Positions 54,033 to 61,948 of a stretch of DNA of 64,000 nt are shown here, in pieces (within the stretch, counting starts at the first letter, position 1; each line of letters starts with the position of its first letter). The notes beneath the pieces were generated by a model. The model saw nothing but the letters and a program-made list of their open reading frames with translations. It ran no database searches and was not told the DNA's origin. The stretch is taken from the NCBI GenBank assembly GCA_030345135.1, contig CP128386.1, positions 1,085,129 to 1,149,128 of the forward strand, given 5' to 3'. The DNA is from Chitinophagaceae bacterium DXS. GTDB lineage: Bacteria; Bacteroidota; Bacteroidia; Chitinophagales; Chitinophagaceae. Both the position numbers and the translations under genes were made by a program.

Positions 54033-54092
54033 ATGAACGAGCGATTGAAGCAATGCGATCCTGAGAAGATGGCATTGCTTTTTCAACGTTAA
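54033..54092 (+). CDS. Possible 19-codon upstream ORF of the DUF4249 gene
   Basis: MNERLKQCDPEKMALLFQR, stop TAA at 54090-54092, 6 nt before the DUF4249 ATG and in the same frame. If the promoter at 54021 is right, this ORF would be translated from the 5' end. No run of a single amino acid is present, so a classic amino-acid attenuator is not indicated. Existence is tentative. Confidence 0.35.
   Translation: MNERLKQCDPEKMALLFQR
54048..54083 (+). terminator. Terminator-like hairpin inside the DUF4249 leader
   Basis: A 9-bp stem AAGCAATGC (54048-54056) with GCATTGCTT (54072-54080), then TTT (five T in a row from 54079). It lies between the promoter box and the structural gene, within the upstream ORF, so translation of that ORF could prevent its folding. 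Confidence 0.55.
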
Positions 54093-54098
54093 CATAGC

Positions 54099-55004
54099 AT
54101 GAAGAACAAACTTTCAATATTCCTTGTATTTTTTATCAACTGGTTCTGTTCGTGTGAAAAAACAATTCACCTGACTGTCGCAGATCAGCCGGCAAAGCTT
54201 GTTGTTGATGGCAGTATTGAAAATGGACAGCAACCTCTCATTTTTCTCTCAACATCGCTCAATTACTTCAGTACGATTACACCAGAAGAACTGGCTTCGA
54301 GTTTTGTACACGATGCAGTGGTGACTATTAGTGACGGAATAAAAACGGTCAGGTTAAAAGAATTTTCTTACAAAGATTCAGTATCGGGATACACAGGTTA
54401 TTTTTATACAACAGATCCTTTGTTGCCTTCTCAGGCATTTAGAGGTAAAGTAAATACAACTTATTCGCTACAAATACAAACTCCGGATTCAATTACTTAT
54501 ACAGCTTCTACTACTATCCCGGCAATTGCAAAAAAATGTGACTCTTTGTGGTGGTTGCCCGCGCCAGCTGCAAATGACGACACAACCCTGGCAGTTGTTA
54601 TGGGGCGTTTTACTGACCCACCGGGACTTGGAAACTATGTAAGGGGATATACGCGCGTGAACAGCGAACCCTTTTATCCACCGGCAAATTCAGTATTTGA
54701 CGATCAGTTTACCGATGGAACCACGTATGATTTCCAAATTGTTAAAGGACAGCGAAAAGGAGGCTCCAATACCTTTAATAATGATACAGATGATTTCTTT
54801 CACAGGGGGGATACTGTTACACTCAGACTTTCAAACATAGATAAGGCTACTTACGACTTTTGGCGTACCTGGGAGTTCAGCTATCAGAGTGTAGGTAACC
54901 CGTTTGCCTCGCCCACAAAGGTTTTGAGCAATATTTCGGGTAACGCTCTGGGCGTTTTCGCAGGTTATGGCTCTCAATACAAAACCATCGTTATCCCCAA
55001 ATAA
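54099..55004 (+). CDS. DUF4249 family lipoprotein
   Basis: 301 residues. Lipoprotein signal (LSIFLVFFINWFCSC with the modified Cys in FCSC). DUF4249 features: KLVVDGSIENGQQPLIFLSTS, DAVVTISDG, YSLQIQTPDSITYTASTTIP. In Bacteroidota these are usually encoded next to a TonB-dependent receptor, but none is present here, so it is an isolated copy. Outer-membrane or periplasmic location; role unknown. Confidence 0.85.
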   Translation: MKNKLSIFLVFFINWFCSCEKTIHLTVADQPAKLVVDGSIENGQQPLIFLSTSLNYFSTITPEELASSFVHDAVVTISDGIKTVRLKEFSYKDSVSGYTGYFYTTDPLLPSQAFRGKVNTTYSLQIQTPDSITYTASTTIPAIAKKCDSLWWLPAPAANDDTTLAVVMGRFTDPPGLGNYVRGYTRVNSEPFYPPANSVFDDQFTDGTTYDFQIVKGQRKGGSNTFNNDTDDFFHRGDTVTLRLSNIDKATYDFWRTWEFSYQSVGNPFASPTKVLSNISGNALGVFAGYGSQYKTIVIPK

Positions 55005-55036
55005 ATCACCATTAACGCATCTATTACGGAATTAAT

Positions 55037-55066
55037 AAATATTGAATCCTTTGGTTCAATATTTTT
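55037..55066 (+). terminator. Terminator of the DUF4249 gene overlapping the trxB promoter
   Basis: A 10-bp stem AAATATTGAA (55037-55046) with TTCAATATTT (55055-55064), then TT. The second arm and tail overlap the trxB -7 box at 55060-55067. Confidence 0.6.
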
Positions 55067-55067
55067 G
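55060..55067 (+). promoter_or_regulatory. -7 promoter box of trxB
   Basis: TATTTTTG, exact TAnnTTTG; predicted leader about 16 nt to the ATG at 55087. No -33 TTTG at the standard spacing. Confidence 0.45.
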
Positions 55068-55086
55068 CAGACTTAAATAAACCAGT

Positions 55087-56040
55087 ATGGAAAATGAAGT
55101 TGTAGAAAAAGTACATTGTTTGATCATTGGTTCTGGTCCTGCAGGCTATACAGCAGCCATTTATGCAGCGAGAGCAAATATGAAACCTGTATTGTACCAG
55201 GGTATTCAGCCTGGTGGACAGTTGACCATAACTACAGAGGTAGAAAATTATCCCGGGTATCCCGAAGGCATACAAGGACCAGAAATGATGGTTCATTTTG
55301 AAAAACAGGCCGCACGCATGGGGGCCGATATCCGTTTTGGACTGGCTACAAACGTAGATTTTACCGGTCCTGTACATAAAGTTCAGATTGATGAAGACAA
55401 GTGGATAGAAGCTGACACAGTGATCATTTCAACCGGCGCTTCAGCAAAATGGCTTGGCCTGGAAAGTGAGCAGCGTTTGAATGGTTACGGTGTAAGTGCC
55501 TGCGCAGTGTGTGATGGATTTTTCTTCCGTGGAAAAGAAGTAGCGATCATTGGTGCCGGCGACACTGCCTGCGAAGAGGCGGTTTATCTTTCAAAACTTG
55601 CGACTACAGTGCATATGATTGTGCGTAAGGGTGAAGACGGAATGAAGGCAAGTAAAGTAATGCAGGACAGGGTAAAAAGCACACCTAACATCAAGGTCTA
55701 CTGGAACTCTGAAACCGTTGAAATACTTGGTGAGCATAAAGTTGACAGTGTTAAGATCAAAAACAATATCAGCCATGAAGAGCAGACGATTCCTGTAAGT
55801 GCATTCTTTGTTGCGATAGGCCACCAGCCTAACAGCGACATATTTAAAGGATGGCTTGAGATGGATGAGACTGGTTATATTCAAACAATTCCAGGTACAT
55901 CTAAAACAAATATCGCTGGTGTATTTGCAGCAGGCGATGTGCAGGATAAGATCTATCGCCAGGCTGTAACCGCCGCTGGCAGTGGATGTATGGCAGCACT
56001 TGATGCAGAGAGATATTTGAGTGAGAAGGGCGTTGTATAG
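55087..56040 (+). CDS. trxB: Thioredoxin reductase
   Basis: 317 residues. NADPH-dependent FAD enzyme that reduces thioredoxin. FAD site GSGPAGYTAAIYAARA, redox pair C139-A-V-C142, NADPH site IIGAGDTACEEAVYLS and the C-terminal FAD motif GVFAAGDVQDK. Low-molecular-weight bacterial type. A single-gene unit with its own promoter. Confidence 0.96.
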   Translation: MENEVVEKVHCLIIGSGPAGYTAAIYAARANMKPVLYQGIQPGGQLTITTEVENYPGYPEGIQGPEMMVHFEKQAARMGADIRFGLATNVDFTGPVHKVQIDEDKWIEADTVIISTGASAKWLGLESEQRLNGYGVSACAVCDGFFFRGKEVAIIGAGDTACEEAVYLSKLATTVHMIVRKGEDGMKASKVMQDRVKSTPNIKVYWNSETVEILGEHKVDSVKIKNNISHEEQTIPVSAFFVAIGHQPNSDIFKGWLEMDETGYIQTIPGTSKTNIAGVFAAGDVQDKIYRQAVTAAGSGCMAALDAERYLSEKGVV

Positions 56041-56463
56041 GAGGAGGGCTTAAAGCTAAAGCGCAAAGCTTAAAGCTTGGTGAGTTGTACGTTGTAAGTT
56101 ATACGTTGTACGTTGATCGAGGAGTGAGGTAGAAGGCTTGAGGTATGAGGTATAAGGTCTAAGGTATGAGGCATGAGTAAGATTGCCGTACTTTGATTGA
56201 AGAGCAGGTTTTGAGTGACAATAGGTGTTTTAAACCTAAGCCTTTGTGTTCTTTAGCGCATTCGCGCCTTCTTTAAAAGGTACTCAATTTCTTTGACTCC
56301 TTTGTGTCCTTCGTGTCTTCGTCTTTCAAACTGTATTTCTCACTTGTTTGTAACAAAAACAGCATAAAAAAAATTATGCACTCTTATACTCTGAACAGTA
56401 GCTGATAGCTGATAGCTCATAGCTGACAGCTTACTAACATTCGTTTAAAACTTGTGAAAAAAA
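56041..56463. repeat. Cluster of several dispersed repeat words
   Basis: In order: AAAGCTAAAGCGCAAAGC words (56050-56080), TTGTACGTTGTAAGTTATAC (56086-56114), GAGGTATGAGGTATAAGG words (56131-56175), and GCTGATAGCTGATAGCTCAT words (56400-56432). At least four of the window's repeat families meet here. A CTTTGTGTCCTTCGTGTC stretch (about 56290-56320) resembles the complement of words in 6373-6760. No gene. Confidence 0.75.
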
Positions 56464-56494
56464 TTTGTTGCGAATTACATTGTAACTATATTTG
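56464..56494 (+). promoter_or_regulatory. Promoter of the pheA leader
   Basis: TTTG (56464-56467), 19-bp spacer, TATATTTG (56487-56494): full consensus at standard spacing. The predicted transcript start (about 56498) is 4 nt before the leader ATG at 56502, so the leader peptide is nearly leaderless. Confidence 0.75.
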
Positions 56495-56501
56495 AGCCTC
56501 A

Positions 56502-56594
56502 ATGATGACAAAAGCAAATACATACGGTTACTTTTACTTCTTTTTCTTTTACTTTTTTAGAAGCAAGAGCCGGGTCGTGTTTGCTACGATATAA
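56502..56594 (+). CDS. Phe/Tyr leader peptide
   Basis: A 30-codon frame starting with two ATG codons. Residues 8-19 read YGYFYFFFFYFF, that is eleven Phe or Tyr in twelve codons (56523-56558), followed by RSKSRVVFATI and stop TAA 56592-56594. A terminator and then the prephenate dehydratase gene follow. This is the classical layout of a pheA/tyr attenuator leader, here sensing both aromatic amino acids. Confidence 0.88.
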   Translation: MMTKANTYGYFYFFFFYFFRSKSRVVFATI

Positions 56595-56648
56595 GATTAA
56601 ATAAAAAAATCAGCAATACAGTCCCGGCAAAAAGCCGGGACTTTTTTT
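56569..56648 (+). promoter_or_regulatory. Phe/Tyr-responsive transcription attenuator
   Basis: Terminator: AGTCCCGGC (56620-56628) pairs with GCCGGGACT (56634-56642), AAAAA loop, followed by a T7 run (56642-56648), 5 bp before the pheA ATG. Possible antiterminator: GCCGGG at 56569-56574, just after the Phe/Tyr codons, is complementary to CCCGGC at 56623-56628 in the 5' terminator arm. Ribosome stalling on the aromatic codons would leave it free to pair. Confidence 0.82.
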
Positions 56649-56653
56649 GTTAT

Positions 56654-57484
56654 ATGGCAACGAAAGTCTCAATACAAGGATACGAAGGCAGTTTTCACCA
56701 GGTGGCTGCACAGCAATATTTCGGCAAAGATGTAGAAGTGATTGCCTGCGCAACATTTAGAGAAGTAGTTAAAATTGCAGCTAACAAAAAGGAAAGTAAC
56801 GGCGGTGTAATGGCCATCGAGAATTCCATCGCCGGAAGCATTTTACCCAACTACACGTTGTTACAAAAAAGCAATCTGAAAGTGGTGGGCGAAGTTTACC
56901 TCCAAATCAGGCAACATCTTTTAGTTAACCCCGGTGTTAAGTTTGAAGACATACGTGAGGTGCACTCTCACCCCATTGCCATATTACAGTGCATGGATTA
57001 CCTGGATAAACACAACTGGAAACTTGTAGAGACAGAAGATACAGCCCTGAGTGCAAAACACATCCATCAGCACAAAAGCAAACATATAGCAGGTATAGCA
57101 AGCAAGCTGGCTGCAGAACTTTTTCAACTGGAGGTAATCGCGCCCAATATTCACACAATGAAAAACAACTACACACGTTTTCTTGTGTTGCAGAGAGAAG
57201 ATGAGGCGCAAACAGTTCCGGATGCAAATAAGGCATCCGTTAATTTTCATACAGACCACTCAAGAGGAAGTTTAGCCAGAGTGCTTACTACCATTGCAGA
57301 TGGCGGTATCAACTTAAGCAAACTGCAAAGCTTTCCTATTCCCGGAACGGAATGGAAGTATAGCTTTCATGCAGACATGGAATTTGATTCTCTGGACCAG
57401 TTTGAATCCGTGCTGGGCAAGATGAAGAAAGTTACCGAAGACATGAAAGTGTATGGTGTATATAAAAAAGGAAAAACGATCTAA
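56654..57484 (+). CDS. pheA: Prephenate dehydratase
   Basis: 276 residues, a stand-alone dehydratase without chorismate mutase (the mutase is fused to DAHP synthase at 61949). Converts prephenate to phenylpyruvate. Catalytic domain: GYEGSFHQVAAQQYF, GGVMAIENSIAGSI, and active-site TRF in NNYTRFLVL. A C-terminal ACT domain (about residues 195-275, SRGSLARVLTTIADGGINLSKLQSFPI) should sense phenylalanine; the usual ESRP motif reads QSFP here. First structural gene behind the Phe/Tyr attenuator. Confidence 0.95.
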   Translation: MATKVSIQGYEGSFHQVAAQQYFGKDVEVIACATFREVVKIAANKKESNGGVMAIENSIAGSILPNYTLLQKSNLKVVGEVYLQIRQHLLVNPGVKFEDIREVHSHPIAILQCMDYLDKHNWKLVETEDTALSAKHIHQHKSKHIAGIASKLAAELFQLEVIAPNIHTMKNNYTRFLVLQREDEAQTVPDANKASVNFHTDHSRGSLARVLTTIADGGINLSKLQSFPIPGTEWKYSFHADMEFDSLDQFESVLGKMKKVTEDMKVYGVYKKGKTI

Positions 57485-57606
57485 AGCAGCAAGTACGAAG
57501 TTAGAAGGACGAATTACCGGATCAACAACTTGCTCCTTTACAAAACTTCCAACAAATTGCAAATGACAAAAAACGTACAACGTAGAACTTATAACGTATA
57601 ACTAAC
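57485..57606. repeat. Short gap with inverted repeat words
   Basis: Contains AAGTACGAAGTTAGAAGGAC (57490-57510) and the complement of the ACGTTGTAAGTTATACGT word (57573-57603) just before the aminotransferase ATG. No terminator seen, so read-through from pheA is possible. Confidence 0.6.
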
Positions 57607-58761
57607 ATGACAACGGCGAAAAGACTAAACGGCATAGGTGAATATTATTTTTCTCAAAAGCTAAGAGAAATAGACGAACTGAATAAGCAAGGCAAAAACA
57701 TTATCAACCTGGGTATTGGAAGTCCGGACCTTCCGCCACATCCTGATGTGATTAAAGTTCTGCAGGATGAAAGTGCAAAGCCCAATGTGCATGCTTATCA
57801 GAACTACAAAGGTTCTCCTGTATTACGTAAGGCTTTCGCTGATTGGTACAGCAAATGGTATGGAGTTGAGTTGAATGTCGATACGGAAATACTACCACTG
57901 ATCGGAAGCAAGGAAGGTATTATGCATATCTGCATGACTTACCTGAACGAAGGCGATGTAGTATTGGCACCCAATCCCGGTTATCCAACGTATAGAAGTG
58001 CAGCTAAGTTAGCCGGTGGAACTATCAAAGAATATTCTTTAAAAGAAAGCACCAACTGGTTTCCTGATTTTGAAGAGTTGGAAGCTTTCGTCAGGGAGGG
58101 TAACGTTAAGTTGATGTTCGTGAACTATCCGCAGATGCCAACAGGCCAGCTTCCTACAACTGAGTTGTTTGAGCAGTTGGTGGCATTTGCTAAAAAGCAT
58201 AATGTCCTGCTTGTTCATGATAATCCGTACAGCTTTATCCTGAATAACAATCCCCAAAGCCTGTTAAGTGTGGCGGGCGCAAAAGATGTGGCGATTGAAC
58301 TAAATTCATTAAGTAAATCACAAAATATGGCGGGCTGGCGCGTAGGGGTGCTGGTTGGTGCTAAAGATAGAATTGATGAAGTATTGCGTTTTAAAAGCAA
58401 TATGGATAGCGGCATGTTCCTTCCTGTACAACTGGCGGCTGCAAAAGCTTTGAGCCTGGAGCAGGACTGGTACGATAGCGTAAATAAAGTGTATGGGGAA
58501 AGACGTTCTAAGGTTTATGAATTACTCGATACACTAAAATGTGAATATTCAAAGGACCAGGTAGGTATGTTCATGTGGGCGAAGATTCCTGATGATTATA
58601 AAGATTGCTATGCAATTGCAGATGAAGTGTTGTACAACAGCAATGTGTTTATAACACCCGGAGGAATATTTGGAACAGAAGGCGAGCGCTATATAAGAAT
58701 TAGTTTGTGCGGTTCAATCGAACGCTTTGAAGAAGCAATAAGGAGGATATCTGATGTCTGA
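57607..58761 (+). CDS. Class I/II PLP aminotransferase, probable aromatic or aspartate type
   Basis: 384 residues, fold-type I. PLP lysine K237 in LNSLSKSQNMAGWRVG; GSKEGIMHICMTYL, PNPGYPTY and the DNPYSFI aspartate region; C-terminal arginine in YIRISLCGS. Its place between pheA and tyrA suggests it converts phenylpyruvate and hydroxyphenylpyruvate to Phe and Tyr. By sequence it also resembles LL-diaminopimelate/aspartate aminotransferases, so the substrate is an inference from context. Confidence 0.85.
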   Translation: MTTAKRLNGIGEYYFSQKLREIDELNKQGKNIINLGIGSPDLPPHPDVIKVLQDESAKPNVHAYQNYKGSPVLRKAFADWYSKWYGVELNVDTEILPLIGSKEGIMHICMTYLNEGDVVLAPNPGYPTYRSAAKLAGGTIKEYSLKESTNWFPDFEELEAFVREGNVKLMFVNYPQMPTGQLPTTELFEQLVAFAKKHNVLLVHDNPYSFILNNNPQSLLSVAGAKDVAIELNSLSKSQNMAGWRVGVLVGAKDRIDEVLRFKSNMDSGMFLPVQLAAAKALSLEQDWYDSVNKVYGERRSKVYELLDTLKCEYSKDQVGMFMWAKIPDDYKDCYAIADEVLYNSNVFITPGGIFGTEGERYIRISLCGSIERFEEAIRRISDV

Positions 58762-59045
58762 TTTTTTGATCGCTGATCTCTTAAGTGCAACAGCAATAGT
58801 AGATATCAAAACGGTTGATTTTCGGACTTTATAAAATTAATCAAAAGCTTAGCACCAACGCAGATCAGACATCAGACATCAAAAAATCTGAGAACGAAGA
58901 AGAATCTCTGATTTTTTGATCGCTGATCTCTTAAGTACAACAGCAATAGCAGATATCAAAACGGTTGATTTTCGGACTTTGTAAAATTAATCAAAAGCTT
59001 AGCACCAAAGCAGATCAGACATCAGACATCAAAAAATCTGAGATT
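58757..59045. repeat. Direct duplication of a 150-bp element with inverted ends
   Basis: Two near-identical copies start at 58757 and 58907 (TCTGATTTTTTGATCGCTGA). Each copy ends about 135 bp later with ATCAAAAAATCTGAG, the inverse of its start, so each is bounded by inverted repeats like a small non-coding mobile element. The first copy overlaps the stop codon of the aminotransferase gene. ATCAGACATC words continue to 59105. No open frame inside. Confidence 0.85.
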
Positions 59046-59113
59046 AATAATTGTCACGCTCTCGCATTAAAACAAATCAGAGATCGGACATCTAAAAATC
59101 AGCGATAAAGAAA

Positions 59114-59953
59114 ATGGTTGTTACAATAATAGGCATAGGATTAATCGGGGGTTCAATGGCTCTGACATTGAAGGAGAAGGGTTTTGCCGATAGTGTAATC
59201 GGTGTGGATGCAAAAGAAGAACATCAGCAAAAGGCGTTGGAACTGGGACTTGTAGATGAAATACTTCCGCTGGAAGAGGCAGTAAAAAAATCAGACGTTG
59301 TTGTGTTGGCCATCCCGGTAAATGCCTGCGTTAAAGTATTGCCGCAGATCCTGAACTGGGTAGACAAACAAGTGGTGATAGATGCAGGTTCAACGAAAGG
59401 CAGTTTAATAGCAGCCGTAAAAAATCATCCTAAAAGAAAAAGATACGTCCCTACACATCCGATGTGGGGGACGGAGTATTCCGGACCTGAAGCAGCAATA
59501 AGAGGTGGTTTCGTCAATAAGGCAACTGTTATCTGTAGCAAGGAGGATAGCGATGCGGACGCGGTTGAGGTTGCAGAACAATTGTACAAAACACTTGGTA
59601 TGCACCTAGTGTACATGAATGCAGAGGCCCACGATGTACATGTGGCATATATCAGTCATATTTCTCATATAACATCATTCGCCCTGGCTAATACCGTATT
59701 GGAGAAGGAAAAAGAAGAGGACGCCATTTTTGAACTGGCAAGTGCGGGTTTTGAAAGTACTGTGAGGCTGGCGAAAAGTAACCCGGCCATGTGGGTGCCG
59801 ATATTCATGCAGAATAAAGAGAATGTATTAGATGTTTTAAATGAGCATATTTCCCAGTTGCGCAAGTTCAAAGCCTGCCTCGAAAAGGAGAACTATGAAT
59901 ACTTGCAGGAGTTGATTGAGAATGCGAATAAGATCAGGAGGATCATTAAATAA
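59114..59953 (+). CDS. tyrA: Prephenate dehydrogenase
   Basis: 279 residues. NAD-dependent oxidation of prephenate to 4-hydroxyphenylpyruvate. Rossmann motif GIGLIGGS (residues 7-14), VIDAGSTKGS, the catalytic histidine region PTHPMWGTEYSG, and the helical dimer domain AHDVHVAYISHISHITSFAL. No ACT or mutase domain. Separated from the aminotransferase by the 150-bp element duplication. Confidence 0.94.
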   Translation: MVVTIIGIGLIGGSMALTLKEKGFADSVIGVDAKEEHQQKALELGLVDEILPLEEAVKKSDVVVLAIPVNACVKVLPQILNWVDKQVVIDAGSTKGSLIAAVKNHPKRKRYVPTHPMWGTEYSGPEAAIRGGFVNKATVICSKEDSDADAVEVAEQLYKTLGMHLVYMNAEAHDVHVAYISHISHITSFALANTVLEKEKEEDAIFELASAGFESTVRLAKSNPAMWVPIFMQNKENVLDVLNEHISQLRKFKACLEKENYEYLQELIENANKIRRIIK

Positions 59954-60122
59954 TTGATAATGGACAAGTGATAATTGACGATGCGGTTCGGTTTGGGATG
60001 GAATACGATTTAACAAATAGCGCAGCGGAGATAACTAAAAGCTCACAGCTGATAGCTTGAAAATCAGCATGAATTATAAAAAAAATAATATAGCATAGAG
60101 CAAGGATAATCCAACAAATCAA

Positions 60123-60152
60123 TTGATACGTGCTTTTTCGGGGTTACCTTTG
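60123..60152 (+). promoter_or_regulatory. Promoter of the DEAD-box helicase gene
   Basis: TTG (60123-60125), 19-bp spacer, TACCTTTG (60145-60152). Predicted leader about 15 nt. The helicase therefore has its own start within the aromatic gene region. Confidence 0.65.
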
Positions 60153-60170
60153 CGCAAATATTAAATAGTA

Positions 60171-61838
60171 ATGATAACATTTGAAGGATTGGGATTAGAA
60201 GAGCGATTGGTAAAGGCTACCAGTGAATTAGGCTTTGTTAATCCTACTGCCATACAGGAAAAGGCTATTCCTGTTTTGTTAAGTGGCACAAAAGATTTGA
60301 TTGGTCTGGCGCAGACCGGTACGGGTAAAACAGCTGCATTTAGTTTGCCGTTGTTGCAGTTGATTGATGCGGAACAAAAGCATCCTCAGGCGTTGGTGGT
60401 TTGTCCAACACGTGAGCTTTGTCTGCAGATAGTTAAAGAAATAGAGCAATTTAAAAAACATATAAAAGGTGTTCATGTAGTTGCGGTTTATGGTGGAGCT
60501 TCAATCGGATTGCAGATAAGAGATTTGAAAAGAGGTGTGCAGATTGTTGTGGCAACTCCGGGAAGATTGATTGATCTGATTGAGCGTAAAGCCATCAACC
60601 TGGAAGAAATTGAATATGTGGTTTTGGATGAGGCGGATGAAATGTTGAACATGGGCTTTAAAGAAGATATCGAATTCATTCTTCAAAACACGCCTAAACG
60701 TGAAAGTACCTGGTTGTTCAGTGCGACAATGCCGCCAGAAATTCGCAAGGTGAGCAAACGTTACATGACAGACCCGATTGAGGTTACAGTTGGCAAGGTT
60801 AACACCGCCAATAAAAACATCGATCATCAGTACTACGTAACAACTGCACATCAACGTTATCAGTCGTTGAAAAGACTGATCGATTTTAATCCTGGTATCT
60901 ATGGCATCATCTTTACGCGTACCAAAGCTGATGCCCAGGAAATTGCAGAGAAACTTACTCGTGAGGGTTATGATATAGATGCATTGCATGGTGATTTAAC
61001 CCAGCAACAACGTGATAAGGTAATGGGGCAGTTCCGCGATAAAAGTCTGCAGTTATTAATTGCTACGGACGTTGCGGCAAGAGGTATAGATGTTCAGGGA
61101 ATCACACACGTAATTAACTATGAGCTTCCTGATGATGTGGAAGTTTACACACACAGAAGCGGTAGAACAGGACGCGCGGGCAACACTGGTATTTGTATGA
61201 GCATTGTGCATGCAAGGGAATTGTACAGGCTAAGACAAATTCAGAACATTGTAAACTCGCCTTTCAACAGGTTGGAAATACCAAGCGGTAAAGATGTTTG
61301 TCGCAAGCAGTTCTTCTACTTTATGGATAAATTACTGCAAACAGATATCAGCCATGGGGACTATGAAACTTATGTTCCAATGCTCGCTGAAAAATTTGCA
61401 GACGTTTCTAAGGAAGAAGTACTGAAGCGGGTAGCGGCAATGGAGTTCGATAGATTTTTGAAATATTATGAAAATGCCGAAGATCTGAATGTTAGAGAGC
61501 AATCACGTGATGCCCGCGGAAGAGACAGGGCTGGTGCTAGAAGAGACGATCAAAGAGGTGGCCGTGAAAGAGGAAATTACAATGCAGCCGGTAACGGTGA
61601 AATGACGCGACTCTTTGTAAATCTTGGAAGCAAAGACGGTTTCTATAAAGCAAGTTTCCTTCAGTTCATTCTTGACATGAGTGATTTGAGAAAAGATGTG
61701 TTAGGAAGAATAGACATGAAGGAAATGAATAGCTGGATCGAAATTGACAAACGTGCAGCTGGACAAATGATCAAAGCCATTGATGGTAAAAACTACAAAG
61801 GCAGAAGGATCAGAATGAACGACGCAAACAGCAGATAG
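60171..61838 (+). CDS. DEAD-box RNA helicase with DbpA-type RNA-binding domain
   Basis: 555 residues. Helicase motifs in order: Q-motif FVNPTAIQEKAIP, I AQTGTGKTAA, PTRELC, ATPGR, II DEAD, III SAT, IV IIFTRTKADA, V ATDVAARGID, VI HRSGRTGRAG. An Arg/Asp/Gly-rich linker (about 440-475) is followed by a C-terminal DbpA-like RNA-binding domain (MTRLFVNLGSKDGFYKASFLQFI). Likely acts in ribosome assembly or mRNA unwinding (DeaD/CsdA type). It interrupts the aromatic gene series with its own promoter. Confidence 0.93.
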   Translation: MITFEGLGLEERLVKATSELGFVNPTAIQEKAIPVLLSGTKDLIGLAQTGTGKTAAFSLPLLQLIDAEQKHPQALVVCPTRELCLQIVKEIEQFKKHIKGVHVVAVYGGASIGLQIRDLKRGVQIVVATPGRLIDLIERKAINLEEIEYVVLDEADEMLNMGFKEDIEFILQNTPKRESTWLFSATMPPEIRKVSKRYMTDPIEVTVGKVNTANKNIDHQYYVTTAHQRYQSLKRLIDFNPGIYGIIFTRTKADAQEIAEKLTREGYDIDALHGDLTQQQRDKVMGQFRDKSLQLLIATDVAARGIDVQGITHVINYELPDDVEVYTHRSGRTGRAGNTGICMSIVHARELYRLRQIQNIVNSPFNRLEIPSGKDVCRKQFFYFMDKLLQTDISHGDYETYVPMLAEKFADVSKEEVLKRVAAMEFDRFLKYYENAEDLNVREQSRDARGRDRAGARRDDQRGGRERGNYNAAGNGEMTRLFVNLGSKDGFYKASFLQFILDMSDLRKDVLGRIDMKEMNSWIEIDKRAAGQMIKAIDGKNYKGRRIRMNDANSR

Positions 61839-61925
61839 TAATTGATAATTGACAATGGATAATTGACAACTGACAATTAATTCCAAGCGTTCATTTTCAA
61901 TTATCCATTTTCAATTTTCAATTAA
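61839..61925. repeat. Palindromic AATTGACAATTGAAAATG words
   Basis: The 5' half (GATAATTGACAATGGATAAT) and the 3' half (TTATCCATTTTCAATTTTCA) are near-complements around a short centre, similar to the palindrome at 7947-8032. Confidence 0.65.
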
Positions 61926-61948
61926 AAAAATAAAGTAAAGACCACGAT

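Noticed and set aside
53269-54117. Six overlapping minus-strand open frames with nearly identical sequences
   Set aside because: They are translations of the 104-bp tandem repeat; 104 is not a multiple of three, so each copy shifts frame. No independent coding evidence.
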